A stretch of 64,000 nt of DNA, taken from the NCBI RefSeq assembly GCF_002831645.1, contig NZ_CP025117.1, positions 3,983,001 through 4,047,000 of the forward strand, read 5' to 3'. Below the pieces are notes generated by a model. That model saw only the letters and a program-made list of their open reading frames with translations, was not told where the DNA came from and did not search any database. The translations under genes were made by a program, and so were the position numbers. Shown here piece after piece: positions 17,513-25,138 of this stretch (its first letter is position 1; each line of letters starts with the position of its first letter). Source of the DNA: Olleya sp. Bg11-27. GTDB taxonomy: Bacteria; Bacteroidota; Bacteroidia; Flavobacteriales; Flavobacteriaceae.

Positions 17513-17993
17513 TTGTAATACATTTTAAAAGTGATTTTCGAATACGACTCAATCGTGTTCTTAATGTTCCGTGTGCTAAACCAACGGTATCTGCAATAGT
17601 AGTTTGTGGTATGTTTTCTAGTTCTAATAATATCAATGCTTTATTTTGCTCGTTTAATTGATCTATACAGTGATACATTTTTTTGATATTACCTTCATTG
17701 TTGTCATTGTTGTCATCATTGTCACTATTTGACAATAAGTCTTCATTAATAGTGATGCTTTTTCTTGATTTACGTAAATCGCCTAAACAAACATTTACTG
17801 CAATTCTATAAATCCAAGTGTCTATAGACGATTTTCCTTTAAATGAGTTTCTATGTTTCCAAACCTTTATAAAAGTCTCCTGAAGCCATTCTTTTGCAAG
17901 CTCATTATTACCTGATGCATACCCTAAACATAATCTGTGGATTTTAGAAGCGTGTAAATTATAGATGTTAGTAAATTCTTGTTCTGTAATCAT
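17502..17993 (-). CDS. ECF-type RNA polymerase sigma factor
   Basis: A 163-residue sigma factor. Region 2 is in about 10-75 (FTNIYNLHASKIHRLCLGYA, AKEWLQETFIKVWKHRNSF, WIYRIAVNVCLGDLRKS). Region 4 is in about 110-158 (LNEQNKALILLELENIPQ, IADTVGLAHGTLRTRLSRI). An acidic Asp/Asn-rich linker (about 90-105) separates them. Its ATG shares one base with the stop of the upstream hydrolase (TAATG) and its end overlaps the next gene, so hydrolase, sigma and membrane protein form one translationally coupled unit. Confidence 0.9.
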   Translation of the reverse strand: MITEQEFTNIYNLHASKIHRLCLGYASGNNELAKEWLQETFIKVWKHRNSFKGKSSIDTWIYRIAVNVCLGDLRKSRKSITINEDLLSNSDNDDNNDNNEGNIKKMYHCIDQLNEQNKALILLELENIPQTTIADTVGLAHGTLRTRLSRIRKSLLKCITNGK

Positions 17994-18841
17994 TATTTAG
18001 TTGATAATATCGTTTGCATTTGTTTTAAAAACCATTCAGGTTTGTCAAGCATTATAAAATGGGCACTATCTTCCGCTATAATAAAATTGTAATCTTTTAA
18101 ATTTACATATTGATTTTTATAAGTTTGCTTAACCATTTCCTCACCATATGGTTGTGACGCTGCAATTATAGTAACTGGAATCGAAATGTTTTTTAAATCT
18201 TCTCTAAGGTCTAATTTAAGGTAGTCTGTATATCCATAAACATATGTTTTTCTGTCAGATTCTAGTATCCAATTTTTAATTTTTTCTTGAGCTGATTCTT
18301 TAAGACTCATACCTTTCGACATTGCTGTGGCAGTTTGCTCAAAGGCTACAGCATCTAGTGCTAGTTGTTGATTATTATATGGACTTTCATAAATTAAGTT
18401 TTCAGGGTTAAAATCTGGAATCATCAATGCGCCAGAAGCAGGAAGCGCATCAATTAATATAATTTTAGAAAGTTTTAAATCGTTTTGTGCAGCAAGCCAA
18501 GTGGCAATTGTTCCGCCCAAACTGTGACCAATTATGGTAGCATTTTGTAAATCATTTTTTAATATATATTTTTTTAGAGACTCGTTGACTTTAGGTAACC
18601 AAGGAAATTCTATTGCTTCTTTTCCTCCAAAACCAGCTAATGTTACTATGTGGCATTCGTAATTCTTTTCAAGTTCCTTTACAAGTGGATTCCAAATGTC
18701 TCCAGAAACTGCAAAGCCAGGAATTAATACTATAGGTTTACCTTTTCCTGTAACTTCTACACTAATAGGTTGACTTTCATTTTTTGCATAAATAGATAAA
18801 GAAAATACGAATGAGACTAATAATAAAATAAGATTTTTCAT
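17993..18841 (-). CDS. Secreted alpha/beta hydrolase heading an ECF sigma operon
   Basis: A 282-residue alpha/beta hydrolase with a signal peptide (about 1-19, ending SIYAKN). The oxyanion motif VLIPGFAVSGDIW, the nucleophile GHSLGGT (Ser about 117), the acid region IDALPASGALMIPDF/VTIIAAS and the C-terminal His in AEDSAHFIMLDKPEWF make a complete triad. It is expected to act in the periplasm or outside the cell. Being first in an operon with an ECF sigma factor suggests that its product or substrate is tied to an envelope stress response; this is inference. Confidence 0.85.
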   Translation of the reverse strand: MKNLILLLVSFVFSLSIYAKNESQPISVEVTGKGKPIVLIPGFAVSGDIWNPLVKELEKNYECHIVTLAGFGGKEAIEFPWLPKVNESLKKYILKNDLQNATIIGHSLGGTIATWLAAQNDLKLSKIILIDALPASGALMIPDFNPENLIYESPYNNQQLALDAVAFEQTATAMSKGMSLKESAQEKIKNWILESDRKTYVYGYTDYLKLDLREDLKNISIPVTIIAASQPYGEEMVKQTYKNQYVNLKDYNFIIAEDSAHFIMLDKPEWFLKQMQTILSTK

Positions 18842-18852
18842 TGTTTTTAAGT

Positions 18853-18882
18853 TTTGATTTCCCTTTAGATGTGGAAATCAAA
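18853..18882. other. Hairpin in the leader of the hydrolase-sigma operon
   Basis: TTTGATTTCC pairs perfectly with GGAAATCAAA around a 10-nt loop, 12 bp upstream of the hydrolase ATG. It could be an operator or a leader RNA structure. No T-run follows on either strand that would make it a clear terminator. Confidence 0.5.
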
Positions 18883-18985
18883 AAATGTTACATCTTATTT
18901 TAAAAGTGACATAAAATAGGCTCCATTTATTCTTCGATAATGGTTGGTCTAAATGTTAGTTAAGGGACATAGTTTACACAATACA

Positions 18986-19378
18986 TTACTTATTTTGCTT
19001 AAAATCAGCAATCTGTTTTTCAAATTTTCCGCTGTCTTTGAATGCGCAAAGATTTCCATCTGGATCCAAAAATTTCGCAATTGTCCCCCAAGAATGTTCT
19101 TGATAATCAACTTTTATATTTTCTGCGGTTAGTTTTTCCGCAAGTAATTTTACATTCGGCACATTCATCCGCAAGCAAGTTCTAAATCGTTCCGTTTCTG
19201 TTTTTTGTCCAATATATTCATCATCCAATTCCACCATTAGATATGATTGTCCAAATTTAAAGCAAGTCAGATTTTCGCTTTCAAACATTTTTTTCAGTCC
19301 GAGAATACTTTCATAAAACTCAACACACTTTTTATATTCGATTGTATATAATATAATTCCTGTTCGGTCAAATTCCAT
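18986..19378 (-). CDS. VOC-family (glyoxalase/bleomycin-resistance-like) protein
   Basis: A 130-residue two-module VOC protein. GIILYTIEYKKCVEFYESIL, LKKMFESENLTCFKFG and the C-terminal AKFLDPDGNLCAFKDS are typical. The last strand has Cys-Ala where metal-binding members have Glu, so metal binding through that residue is doubtful; it may be a ligand-sequestering member. The upstream side is cut by an IS3 relic 20 bp before the start. The region 18883-18985 on its downstream side shows no recognisable cassette site. Confidence 0.75.
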   Translation of the reverse strand: MEFDRTGIILYTIEYKKCVEFYESILGLKKMFESENLTCFKFGQSYLMVELDDEYIGQKTETERFRTCLRMNVPNVKLLAEKLTAENIKVDYQEHSWGTIAKFLDPDGNLCAFKDSGKFEKQIADFKQNK

Positions 19379-19397
19379 TCAGATTGGTTTTTTCAGC

Positions 19398-19581
19398 TGT
19401 CTAGTCCTGAAATATGCTACAGGTTAAAATTGAATTTAGGCTGTTAATTTATATACCTATTTGGTATTTTATAATCTAAAGATAAATGTAATCTTACTTC
19501 GTTGTATAAATTAATTGCCTTTTTTGTAGGTCTCTTTGCGTGTGCTACACTATCAAAAGTTTGGTCTAGGTAGAACTCCTC
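19398..19581 (-). mobile_element. IS3-family (IS150-type) relic 2
   Basis: It starts with the same TGTCTAGTCCTGAAATA end as relic 1. The minus strand encodes about 45 residues of the OrfB transposase C-terminus: EEFYLDQTFDSVAHAKRPTK, then AINLYNEVRLHLSLDYK, then a stop. The rest of the element is missing. Confidence 0.85.
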
Positions 19582-19606
19582 TTTTATATCTGTGTGTATA
19601 CATGAC

Positions 19607-19937
19607 TACAGTATTGTACCATTTGGTACGTTTAATTCGCCGTATGATACTTATAAAGCCGGTCCAGATGGATTTATTCATGATTTAGATCAGGATCACT
19701 ATGTCTGTTAGAAGGTGAGATTATTCCTTTTAAGACAATCTTTAAAGTTTGTACAAAAAGTGAAGGAAAAGCACTTGGATTTTTGTGTTTTGAAATAATA
19801 GCACTTTATAAGGCTACAAACTTCCATTTAAGCGTATCAAAATTAAGGTAAAATCTAATAAATATTAAAAAACAAGCCTTTTAAAAAGGCTTGTTTCACT
19901 CAATCGATTAAAATAGTATGGAGTTGTGCAACGGTTA
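19607..19937 (+). mobile_element. IS1182-type relic 2 (transposase fragment plus right end)
   Basis: The plus strand from 19607 encodes IVPFGTF, then AGPDGFIHDLDQDHYVC, a stop or frameshift, then EGEIIPFKTIFK. This matches the SYIPPHGTFKGGPDEF and HYTCPQGKIIPFKKVF stretches of the intact transposase at 25139. A 3' region shared with relic 1 follows: the palindromic terminator at 19870-19896 and the end GTTGTGCAAC at 19923-19932 plus GGTTACC. Confidence 0.85.
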
Positions 19938-19957
19938 CCGGTGTCGTAAGATGCCTT

Positions 19958-20464
19958 TTATTTAAAATTTGATAAATCTAATTTCATTTTTTCCATTCGA
20001 CTTATATAATCTACACTGTTTTTGTCTTCATTATTTACCAATATTTGTCTATCCAGAGCTTTTAAAGTCACGAATTTTAATTTAGTATCAATTTTACCAG
20101 TGATTTTAATTTGTCCAAATCCAGTAGCTATTATAGAATTATCCATTGATAAAATTAAGTATTCATCTTTTTCTTGAATTTCTTTAATTGTCTTCAAATC
20201 CATTAATTCAGAGCAGTCTTTACTTTTATATTCAAATCCCATTTCGTCAATTTGATTAAACATCCACTTTGCTGTATTCCGAATAAGTCTTTTTTCACGA
20301 TACCAATCCTCAAGGTTGTATAATAAATCTGCTCCATCGTCACTTCCAAAAGGAGAAAATTCATCAGTACAATCATAATAAAAGCCAGAAGTCATAGAGT
20401 TAACAAAATTCGGGTGTGATGTTTCTCTTGTTGGACCATCTTCGGTATCGAAATAGTATTTCAT
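19958..20464 (-). CDS. Cassette gene: YfeS-like hypothetical protein
   Basis: A 168-residue soluble protein. The FSPFGSDDGADLLYNLEDWY segment (about 36-55) resembles the SPFGSDxG motif of YfeS/MolR-related proteins of unknown biochemical role; the rest is unrecognised. It is flanked upstream by TGCTTACAAC (20486-20495) and downstream by GTCGTAAGAT (19943-19952), a decayed version (7/10) of the complementary cassette end expected there. Function unknown. Confidence 0.6.
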   Translation of the reverse strand: MKYYFDTEDGPTRETSHPNFVNSMTSGFYYDCTDEFSPFGSDDGADLLYNLEDWYREKRLIRNTAKWMFNQIDEMGFEYKSKDCSELMDLKTIKEIQEKDEYLILSMDNSIIATGFGQIKITGKIDTKLKFVTLKALDRQILVNNEDKNSVDYISRMEKMKLDLSNFK

Positions 20465-20492
20465 TAATAGGTCAGTTTTTTAGGTTGCTTAC

Positions 20493-20677
20493 AACGTTAA
20501 ATATATGGCAAGTTGGGCAGAAAACAAGTAATTATTTTCGATTGAGCCACAAGCCAAATCTTTTAATTTTGTTTTAATTTTTCTCTTTAAATACCAAATC
20601 AAAAAATTTGGCGACTTTGTAAATATTCACAGACCTTTCTGTTTAGCACAAATGCCCTATGTTTTTTATACAGTGTT
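20493..20677 (-). repeat. attC-like cassette site S2 (long class, 185 bp)
   Basis: It runs from AACG to TATACAGTGTT between two cassettes. It shares the outer ends with the other sites but has a different, longer middle containing GGGCA with a distant TGCCC partner and a local CCAAATC...GATTTGG-type pairing (CCAAATCAAAAAATTTGG). It represents a third sequence class of site in this array. Confidence 0.75.
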
Positions 20678-20686
20678 ACCATTAGT

Positions 20687-21394
20687 TTACTTTGTTTTCA
20701 TTGGTTTAATTCCCATTGCTTTCATCCATTCAGAAACTTCTAATGGTTTCCATTCTTTATTATTATAAACACTATAAATGTATTTATATAATTCATCGGT
20801 TAAGAAAATTAGTCGTCCATCATTTCCGCCTGAAGCTAGAAATATTCTTTCGTCAATAAATTGCTTTTCAGCTTCTGTATTAATTATTTCTGCAAATCTC
20901 ATAACCGCTTCTCCCCAACCAGTTTCCTTAAAGTTTTTGAAAATGACATATTCAGTTTCGTTTATAGTAATTCGGTGATTCAGCCATTTATTTTTATCGT
21001 CCCATTCTTCAAAATGGTCAGTTACTTTTATTGTTAATCCAATTTGGTCAAAAGTCGGTTTAACTTGTTCCAGCATTTCAGTAAATCCACCTTGCTCGTA
21101 AACAATTTCTCCATCACACCAATAGTATCTATAATCTAAAGGGACACCTGTATCATCATCCCAAATAGAAACTAATTCATTTGTAGGGTCATAGCTTTCA
21201 ATTAGGTTGTTTTTTAGGCCATCAATATTTTTCTTATCAGCATATTTATAATAACCTAGTTTTTCTAGTTCAGCAACAAATTCTTTCGCAGAAACTTTAT
21301 TTTCTATAGGTTGAGTATTATTTTTTTTCGTTTTGGCAAAGAGTCCAAATCCTATTAGTCCGACTATAATTCCAAATATTATTCCCAATTTCAT
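20687..21394 (-). CDS. Cassette gene: membrane-anchored hypothetical protein
   Basis: A 235-residue protein with one N-terminal transmembrane helix (about 4-20, GIIFGIIVGLIGFGLFA) and a soluble domain of mixed alpha/beta character. That domain contains WDDDTGVPLDYRYYWCDGE and FKETGWGEAVMRFAEI. I do not recognise the family. The cassette ends are GTTACCATTA (20675-20684) and TAATGGTAAC (21409-21418), an exact inverted pair, with the stop codon 2 bp inside the left end. Confidence 0.7.
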   Translation of the reverse strand: MKLGIIFGIIVGLIGFGLFAKTKKNNTQPIENKVSAKEFVAELEKLGYYKYADKKNIDGLKNNLIESYDPTNELVSIWDDDTGVPLDYRYYWCDGEIVYEQGGFTEMLEQVKPTFDQIGLTIKVTDHFEEWDDKNKWLNHRITINETEYVIFKNFKETGWGEAVMRFAEIINTEAEKQFIDERIFLASGGNDGRLIFLTDELYKYIYSVYNNKEWKPLEVSEWMKAMGIKPMKTK

Positions 21395-21415
21395 AGGTCG
21401 TTTTTAATTAATGGT

Positions 21416-21542
21416 AACGTTTGGTGTATGGTTAGTTGTGTATTTAAGCAACTAATTTAGTAAACAAATACGAACCAGAAAAAATTCCGTAGGAATTTTC
21501 CAGATAAGCACTTACCAAAGCAATTAATTATACACCGTGTTA
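21416..21542 (-). repeat. attC-like cassette site S3 (class I)
   Basis: A 127-bp imperfect palindrome from AACG to CCGTGTT. The arms GTGTAT and ATACAC pair, GGTTAGTTG pairs with CAATTAATT-like sequence, and the tip is AAAATTCC-GTA-GGAATTTT. The TAAGCACTTACCAAAGC stretch on one side is unpaired, giving the asymmetry expected of a folded single-strand recombination site. Confidence 0.8.
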
Positions 21543-21567
21543 TGTGTAGGCTTTTCTATCGTTTTAA

Positions 21568-22842
21568 TTATGTTTCTAGTTTTTTTAATGTTTCTTGAAC
21601 TTCAGTATTATCATCTAATTCTAAAGTTTTAATATAATATTTCTTTGCTGAAATAGTGTCTTTTTGTAATAAATAATAGTCGGCTAAATCTTTATAAACT
21701 CTTGGACTTTTTGGGGAATATTTTTGGTTCAATTCGTAATTTTCAAGCGCTTGTTTCGGAAGTTTATGATAATTAAGAAGCATACCTGCTTTTCCGCTTA
21801 CCCATTGCTCTTCTGGTTTAAACGTATAATCCAATTTTTGAGAAACAAGTTCGAAGTGAGATTTCGTCAAATTTGCGAAGTGATCATCATTTGTTTGAGG
21901 AATAAAACTTTTTTCTCTGTATTTGTGTTCATCTTTAAACTCAAACCAAGAATAGAAAAATCTAAAACCATCCATTTGGGATAAAAATGCAGTACTTCCG
22001 TGAGTGTCTTTTCCGTAATATTTCCATTCCATATTTAAATCCGTTTCCATATTTTCTATTTGGTCAATAAGTTTGAGTGAATGACGGACGTATTTATTAG
22101 CTCGAATTGTGTCTTTCTTTATACTTTCCAAATTACTTCCGTAAGTTGCAGTATTTGCAATTCCGATATAAAGATTCTTGTCTTTTAAGTCTTTATCTTT
22201 TAATCTATAATTTGAGTTATTAAAAAATAGTTCGTTGTCAAAATATAAACTGCCATCTATTAGTAAATAATTAGTGAACATTTCTGGATTTGTTGTCAGC
22301 GCATTCATAACGACTAAACCACCAAATGAATGTCCAACAATGGTTCTGTTTTGAGAACCAGAAAAATTTTGTTCGATGTAAGGAAAAAGCTCTGTTTGCA
22401 TAAAATCCAGAAATTTGTTTCCTCCACCAAATTGTTCAGGTTTCCCTGCTGTCGTTGGTGAAAAATCCATCATTCTACTATTATTATCTATGTTCGGAAT
22501 TCCTACGACAATCATTTCTGGAAGAATTTTTGTGTCGTTCATTTCGCTATATTGTTTTAACATTCCGATAAATGGAACGAAATTATAGTCGCCATCCAAT
22601 AGATAAACTACTGGATATTGTTCTCTTTTTCTGCTTGGGTCTTTAGCACTTTCAGGAATATAAATTACGAGTTCTCTTTCTTGGTTGAGGATTTTGGAAT
22701 GTATTGTATCTATTAAACCGATTCGAATTCCGTTATCTGGATTTGAATTTGTTTTTTCTACCTTAATTTGTTTTTGGTTTTGTCCACAGGAAACAATACT
22801 CAATAATAAAATAGCAATTAGAAGTTTTTCAATTTTTCTCAT
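21568..22842 (-). CDS. Cassette gene: lipoprotein esterase (PF00756-type) with C-terminal TPR
   Basis: A 424-residue exported lipoprotein (lipobox SIVSC, Cys19). The central putative-esterase domain (about 45-310) has YPVVYLLDGDYNFVPF and the nucleophile GHSFGGLVVMNAL (Ser near 171). It resembles siderophore or esterase-D type hydrolases; the His is probably that of KDTHGSTAF. The C-terminal about 70 residues form two TPR-like helical pairs (ALENYELNQKYSPKSPRVY, AKKYYIKTLELDDN). The cassette ends GTTATGTGTA (21540-21549) and TACACATAAC (22867-22876) are exact inverted copies. Confidence 0.85.
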   Translation of the reverse strand: MRKIEKLLIAILLLSIVSCGQNQKQIKVEKTNSNPDNGIRIGLIDTIHSKILNQERELVIYIPESAKDPSRKREQYPVVYLLDGDYNFVPFIGMLKQYSEMNDTKILPEMIVVGIPNIDNNSRMMDFSPTTAGKPEQFGGGNKFLDFMQTELFPYIEQNFSGSQNRTIVGHSFGGLVVMNALTTNPEMFTNYLLIDGSLYFDNELFFNNSNYRLKDKDLKDKNLYIGIANTATYGSNLESIKKDTIRANKYVRHSLKLIDQIENMETDLNMEWKYYGKDTHGSTAFLSQMDGFRFFYSWFEFKDEHKYREKSFIPQTNDDHFANLTKSHFELVSQKLDYTFKPEEQWVSGKAGMLLNYHKLPKQALENYELNQKYSPKSPRVYKDLADYYLLQKDTISAKKYYIKTLELDDNTEVQETLKKLET

Positions 22843-22873
22843 TGAATTCGGTTTTTTTTTTCAGCTTACACAT

Positions 22874-22998
22874 AACGGTTTCGTGTATGAAAAGTGCGGG
22901 TTTGTGTCAGAGGATTTTCGGAACGAAAATCGGAAGAAAGCAAACACGCACTTTCCTTTGATTAAGCACTAAAATAAGCATTTTTTATACACAGTGTT
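22874..22998 (-). repeat. attC-like cassette site S4 (class II)
   Basis: A 125-bp palindrome from AACG to ACAGTGTT. Outer arms CGTGTAT and ATACACA pair, GTGCGGGTTTG pairs with CAAACACGCAC, and the tip is GATTTTCG-GAA-CGAAAATC. CTTTGATTAAGCACTAAA is unpaired on one side and recurs in S6. Confidence 0.85.
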
Positions 22999-23386
22999 AG
23001 CCACCGTTTTTTAATTTTAGTTTTTTCTTTCGGTATATTATTCCGTGAAAGACTGGGATTATATTTTTACGTTTTATTAGAAACTTATCAGTCCGTTCAA
23101 AATCGTTCCACTCATTATTTGACTCTGGAAATGTTTTAATGCTTTCTAAATTCAGAAATAGGGAATCATCGATTATTTTCCATTGACCTTTTTCATTGTA
23201 TGATTCTATTCCGTGAATATGATAAAGTTTTTTTCGGAAATATGTTCCGTTCTTGTATATAATCAAACTGTCTAATCCAGAATAATTCCTATTCACTTTC
23301 CTAAACTCATATGCAAACTCAATTTCTTGAGAAATCAAATTGCTTGAAATAAGTCCTAAAATCAGTATTAGAGTAGTTTTTTTCAA
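22997..23386 (-). CDS. Cassette gene: small secreted hypothetical protein
   Basis: A 129-residue protein with a type I signal peptide (KKTTLILILGLISSNLISQ). The mature part is beta-rich (KNGTYFRKKLYHIHG, EKGQWKIIDDSLFLNLE), like lipocalin-type or NlpE-like domains. It starts at TTG only 2 bp inside the cassette end GGTGGCTAAC (23389-23398). Its TAA stop lies within the opposite end GTTAGCCACC (22996-23005), an exact inverted pair. The cassette is thus almost pure coding sequence with no room for its own promoter. Confidence 0.75.
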   Translation of the reverse strand: MKKTTLILILGLISSNLISQEIEFAYEFRKVNRNYSGLDSLIIYKNGTYFRKKLYHIHGIESYNEKGQWKIIDDSLFLNLESIKTFPESNNEWNDFERTDKFLIKRKNIIPVFHGIIYRKKKLKLKNGG

Positions 23387-23395
23387 ATGGTGGCT

Positions 23396-23519
23396 AACGT
23401 TTTATATAAGATTAGTTGTGTGTTTTAAGTACTAAAGTTAGCAAATAAATCACAGATAGAAAGTCCGCGAGGACTTTCGTAAGTAGGCTAGAACTAGCAA
23501 TTAATTTTATACGGTGTTG
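23396..23519 (-). repeat. attC-like cassette site S5 (class I)
   Basis: A 124-bp palindrome from AACG to ACGGTGTT. TATATAA pairs with TTTATA, ATTAGTTG with CAATTAAT, and the tip is GAAAGTCC-GCGA-GGACTTTC with a GNRA-type loop. GTAAGTAGGCTAGAACTAGC is the asymmetric side. It is closely similar to S3 and S1. Confidence 0.85.
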
Positions 23520-23529
23520 GCATACGTTT

Positions 23530-24945
23530 TTATATTTTTCGGAATAAAGTTTCATTTAGTTTCTTATCAAAATGCAATAAATCGGCTAATTTTATATTGT
23601 TAAGCATAAGTCCAGAAAAGCCTGAGTATTTTAAAATTAATGAGCAGACTAACAAATGAAGTTTATAAACGATATGATGTAACTCGTAAGCTTTTGGGTC
23701 ATTTTCTACATCAAAAGGAATTCTACCGTGTAAAAAATCATTCCTCATATTTATACACCTTTTATCGTCTTCACTCAACTTTATATTTAATAGTTTGAAA
23801 GAAAGTAAAAAACTATCTCTGTTTCCGACTTGATTTATTTGTTCTAATTTATTTAAAACCATCTTTTTGCTATTAAATTCAGATTCGGGAATAACATCTA
23901 CTATTTTTTTTAACTCTTTAATTGTATTACTAGCTTTCTTCTTTATTTTGAATGGGTTTATCTTTTCTTCATTTTCTTCAATAATTATATTTTTAACTGT
24001 TTCTAAAGCAACTGAATATGTTGAAGCCTTTATTTCTATTGGATATTGACAACTTTCTGACATAATTCTAATTGCTCTTAAGAGCCTTAAATCATTTAGG
24101 CTTTTATTTATAAGGTCTTGAAAAATTTCTTTTCCTATATATGGCCTAACTTTTTTTGACTCTGATAATTCCCAGTACAATTGAGGGTCTATTGCTGGAA
24201 TTCCTGATATTGAATCTTCTAATTTTTTATAGTTAAACGATGTTATTTTCTCAAATTTATTATCACTATATTTTAAGATAATGATTTCATCTCTAAAAAG
24301 TTGACCGCTGATTAAACCAAAACAATAAGTAATAGCGGAAATATAATTTTCGAAATCGTTGCTTTGAACATTGTCATAGGTCTCAATTACCAAAGATTCA
24401 ACTTCATTTACTTTATAGTCAAATATCCCAAACTGTTTGTTATTGATTGAAATTTTTATATATCCAGCAACTCTAATTGAAGACCCAACATTGAAGCCCT
24501 CTGACTTTATATATCTAATTGGTAAATTATGAAATTTAGGTTTTGGTATAATGGCTCTATGAATCCCAGCAGAGTTGTTAAATGAATTGGATTTTAATTC
24601 GTTAATTTCTCCTGTTGATGTGAATCCTTTTCCCATTTTCAAGGTTATTGAACTAGCTCCGTTATAGGCTACAAAATGAAATTCATCATTAATTAATTCA
24701 AAAGGATCTTGATAACCATAGCTCTTGTGTTGATATTCTACGGGTGGTCCTTCTGGCAATATTTCACCTGCTGAATACTCAAAGCATCTACTTCCTTTCT
24801 CTAGAGAACATTTTATAGTGTTAATAGTTGGATATTCACTTTTAATAATGAACTCTCTTTTGGAAAATAAGTTCGCCAAGAAATCATTAGTTTGAACTAA
24901 ATTTATTTTTGCTCCCTCAAGTTTAATTTTATCTAATCTATTCAA
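23530..24945 (-). CDS. Cassette gene: HEPN-like protein, candidate defence factor
   Basis: A 471-residue soluble protein. The N-terminal about 220 residues are beta-rich and unrecognised (SITLKMGKGFTSTGE, SSIRVAGYIKISINNKQFG). The C-terminal about 200 residues are helical and carry RNDFLH (Arg401-His406), an RX4H motif with the Asn and His expected of HEPN ribonucleases, followed by helices rich in Leu and His. The layout resembles ApeA-type HEPN defence proteins; this is resemblance, not proof. Start is TTG, 12 bp inside the cassette end. Cassette ends GTTGGCATAC (23517-23526) and GTATGCCAAC (24958-24967) are an exact inverted pair. Confidence 0.7.
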   Translation of the reverse strand: MNRLDKIKLEGAKINLVQTNDFLANLFSKREFIIKSEYPTINTIKCSLEKGSRCFEYSAGEILPEGPPVEYQHKSYGYQDPFELINDEFHFVAYNGASSITLKMGKGFTSTGEINELKSNSFNNSAGIHRAIIPKPKFHNLPIRYIKSEGFNVGSSIRVAGYIKISINNKQFGIFDYKVNEVESLVIETYDNVQSNDFENYISAITYCFGLISGQLFRDEIIILKYSDNKFEKITSFNYKKLEDSISGIPAIDPQLYWELSESKKVRPYIGKEIFQDLINKSLNDLRLLRAIRIMSESCQYPIEIKASTYSVALETVKNIIIEENEEKINPFKIKKKASNTIKELKKIVDVIPESEFNSKKMVLNKLEQINQVGNRDSFLLSFKLLNIKLSEDDKRCINMRNDFLHGRIPFDVENDPKAYELHHIVYKLHLLVCSLILKYSGFSGLMLNNIKLADLLHFDKKLNETLFRKI

Positions 24946-24964
24946 TTTTGTTCAAATGTATGCC

Positions 24965-25087
24965 AACGTTTATGTATAAGAATAGTTGCGGGTTTGTATG
25001 CGAGGATTTTCCGAAGGAAATTCAGACGTTACAAACACGCAACGACCTTTGATTAAGCACTAAACCGCAATTATTTTTATACGGTGT
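24965..25087 (-). repeat. attC-like cassette site S6 (class II), interrupted by an IS
   Basis: It runs from AACG through GTGCGGG-like TTGCGGGTTTGT pairing with ACAAACACGCAA, a tip ATTTTCC-GAA-GGAAAT, the unpaired CTTTGATTAAGCACTAAA, and TATACGGTGT. The expected GTT end is displaced to 26794 by the IS1182-type element. Joining GGTGT to the GTTGGC beyond the element would restore the site. Confidence 0.8.
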
Positions 25088-25138
25088 GCCTGTTGCACAA
25101 CGTGTTGTTAAAGATATATAAATTTCGTATATTTAGTA

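Noticed and set aside
16023-25087. Interpretation of the repeated palindromes as a CRISPR array
   Set aside because: Repeats are over 120 bp, separated by whole genes rather than short spacers, and no cas genes are present.
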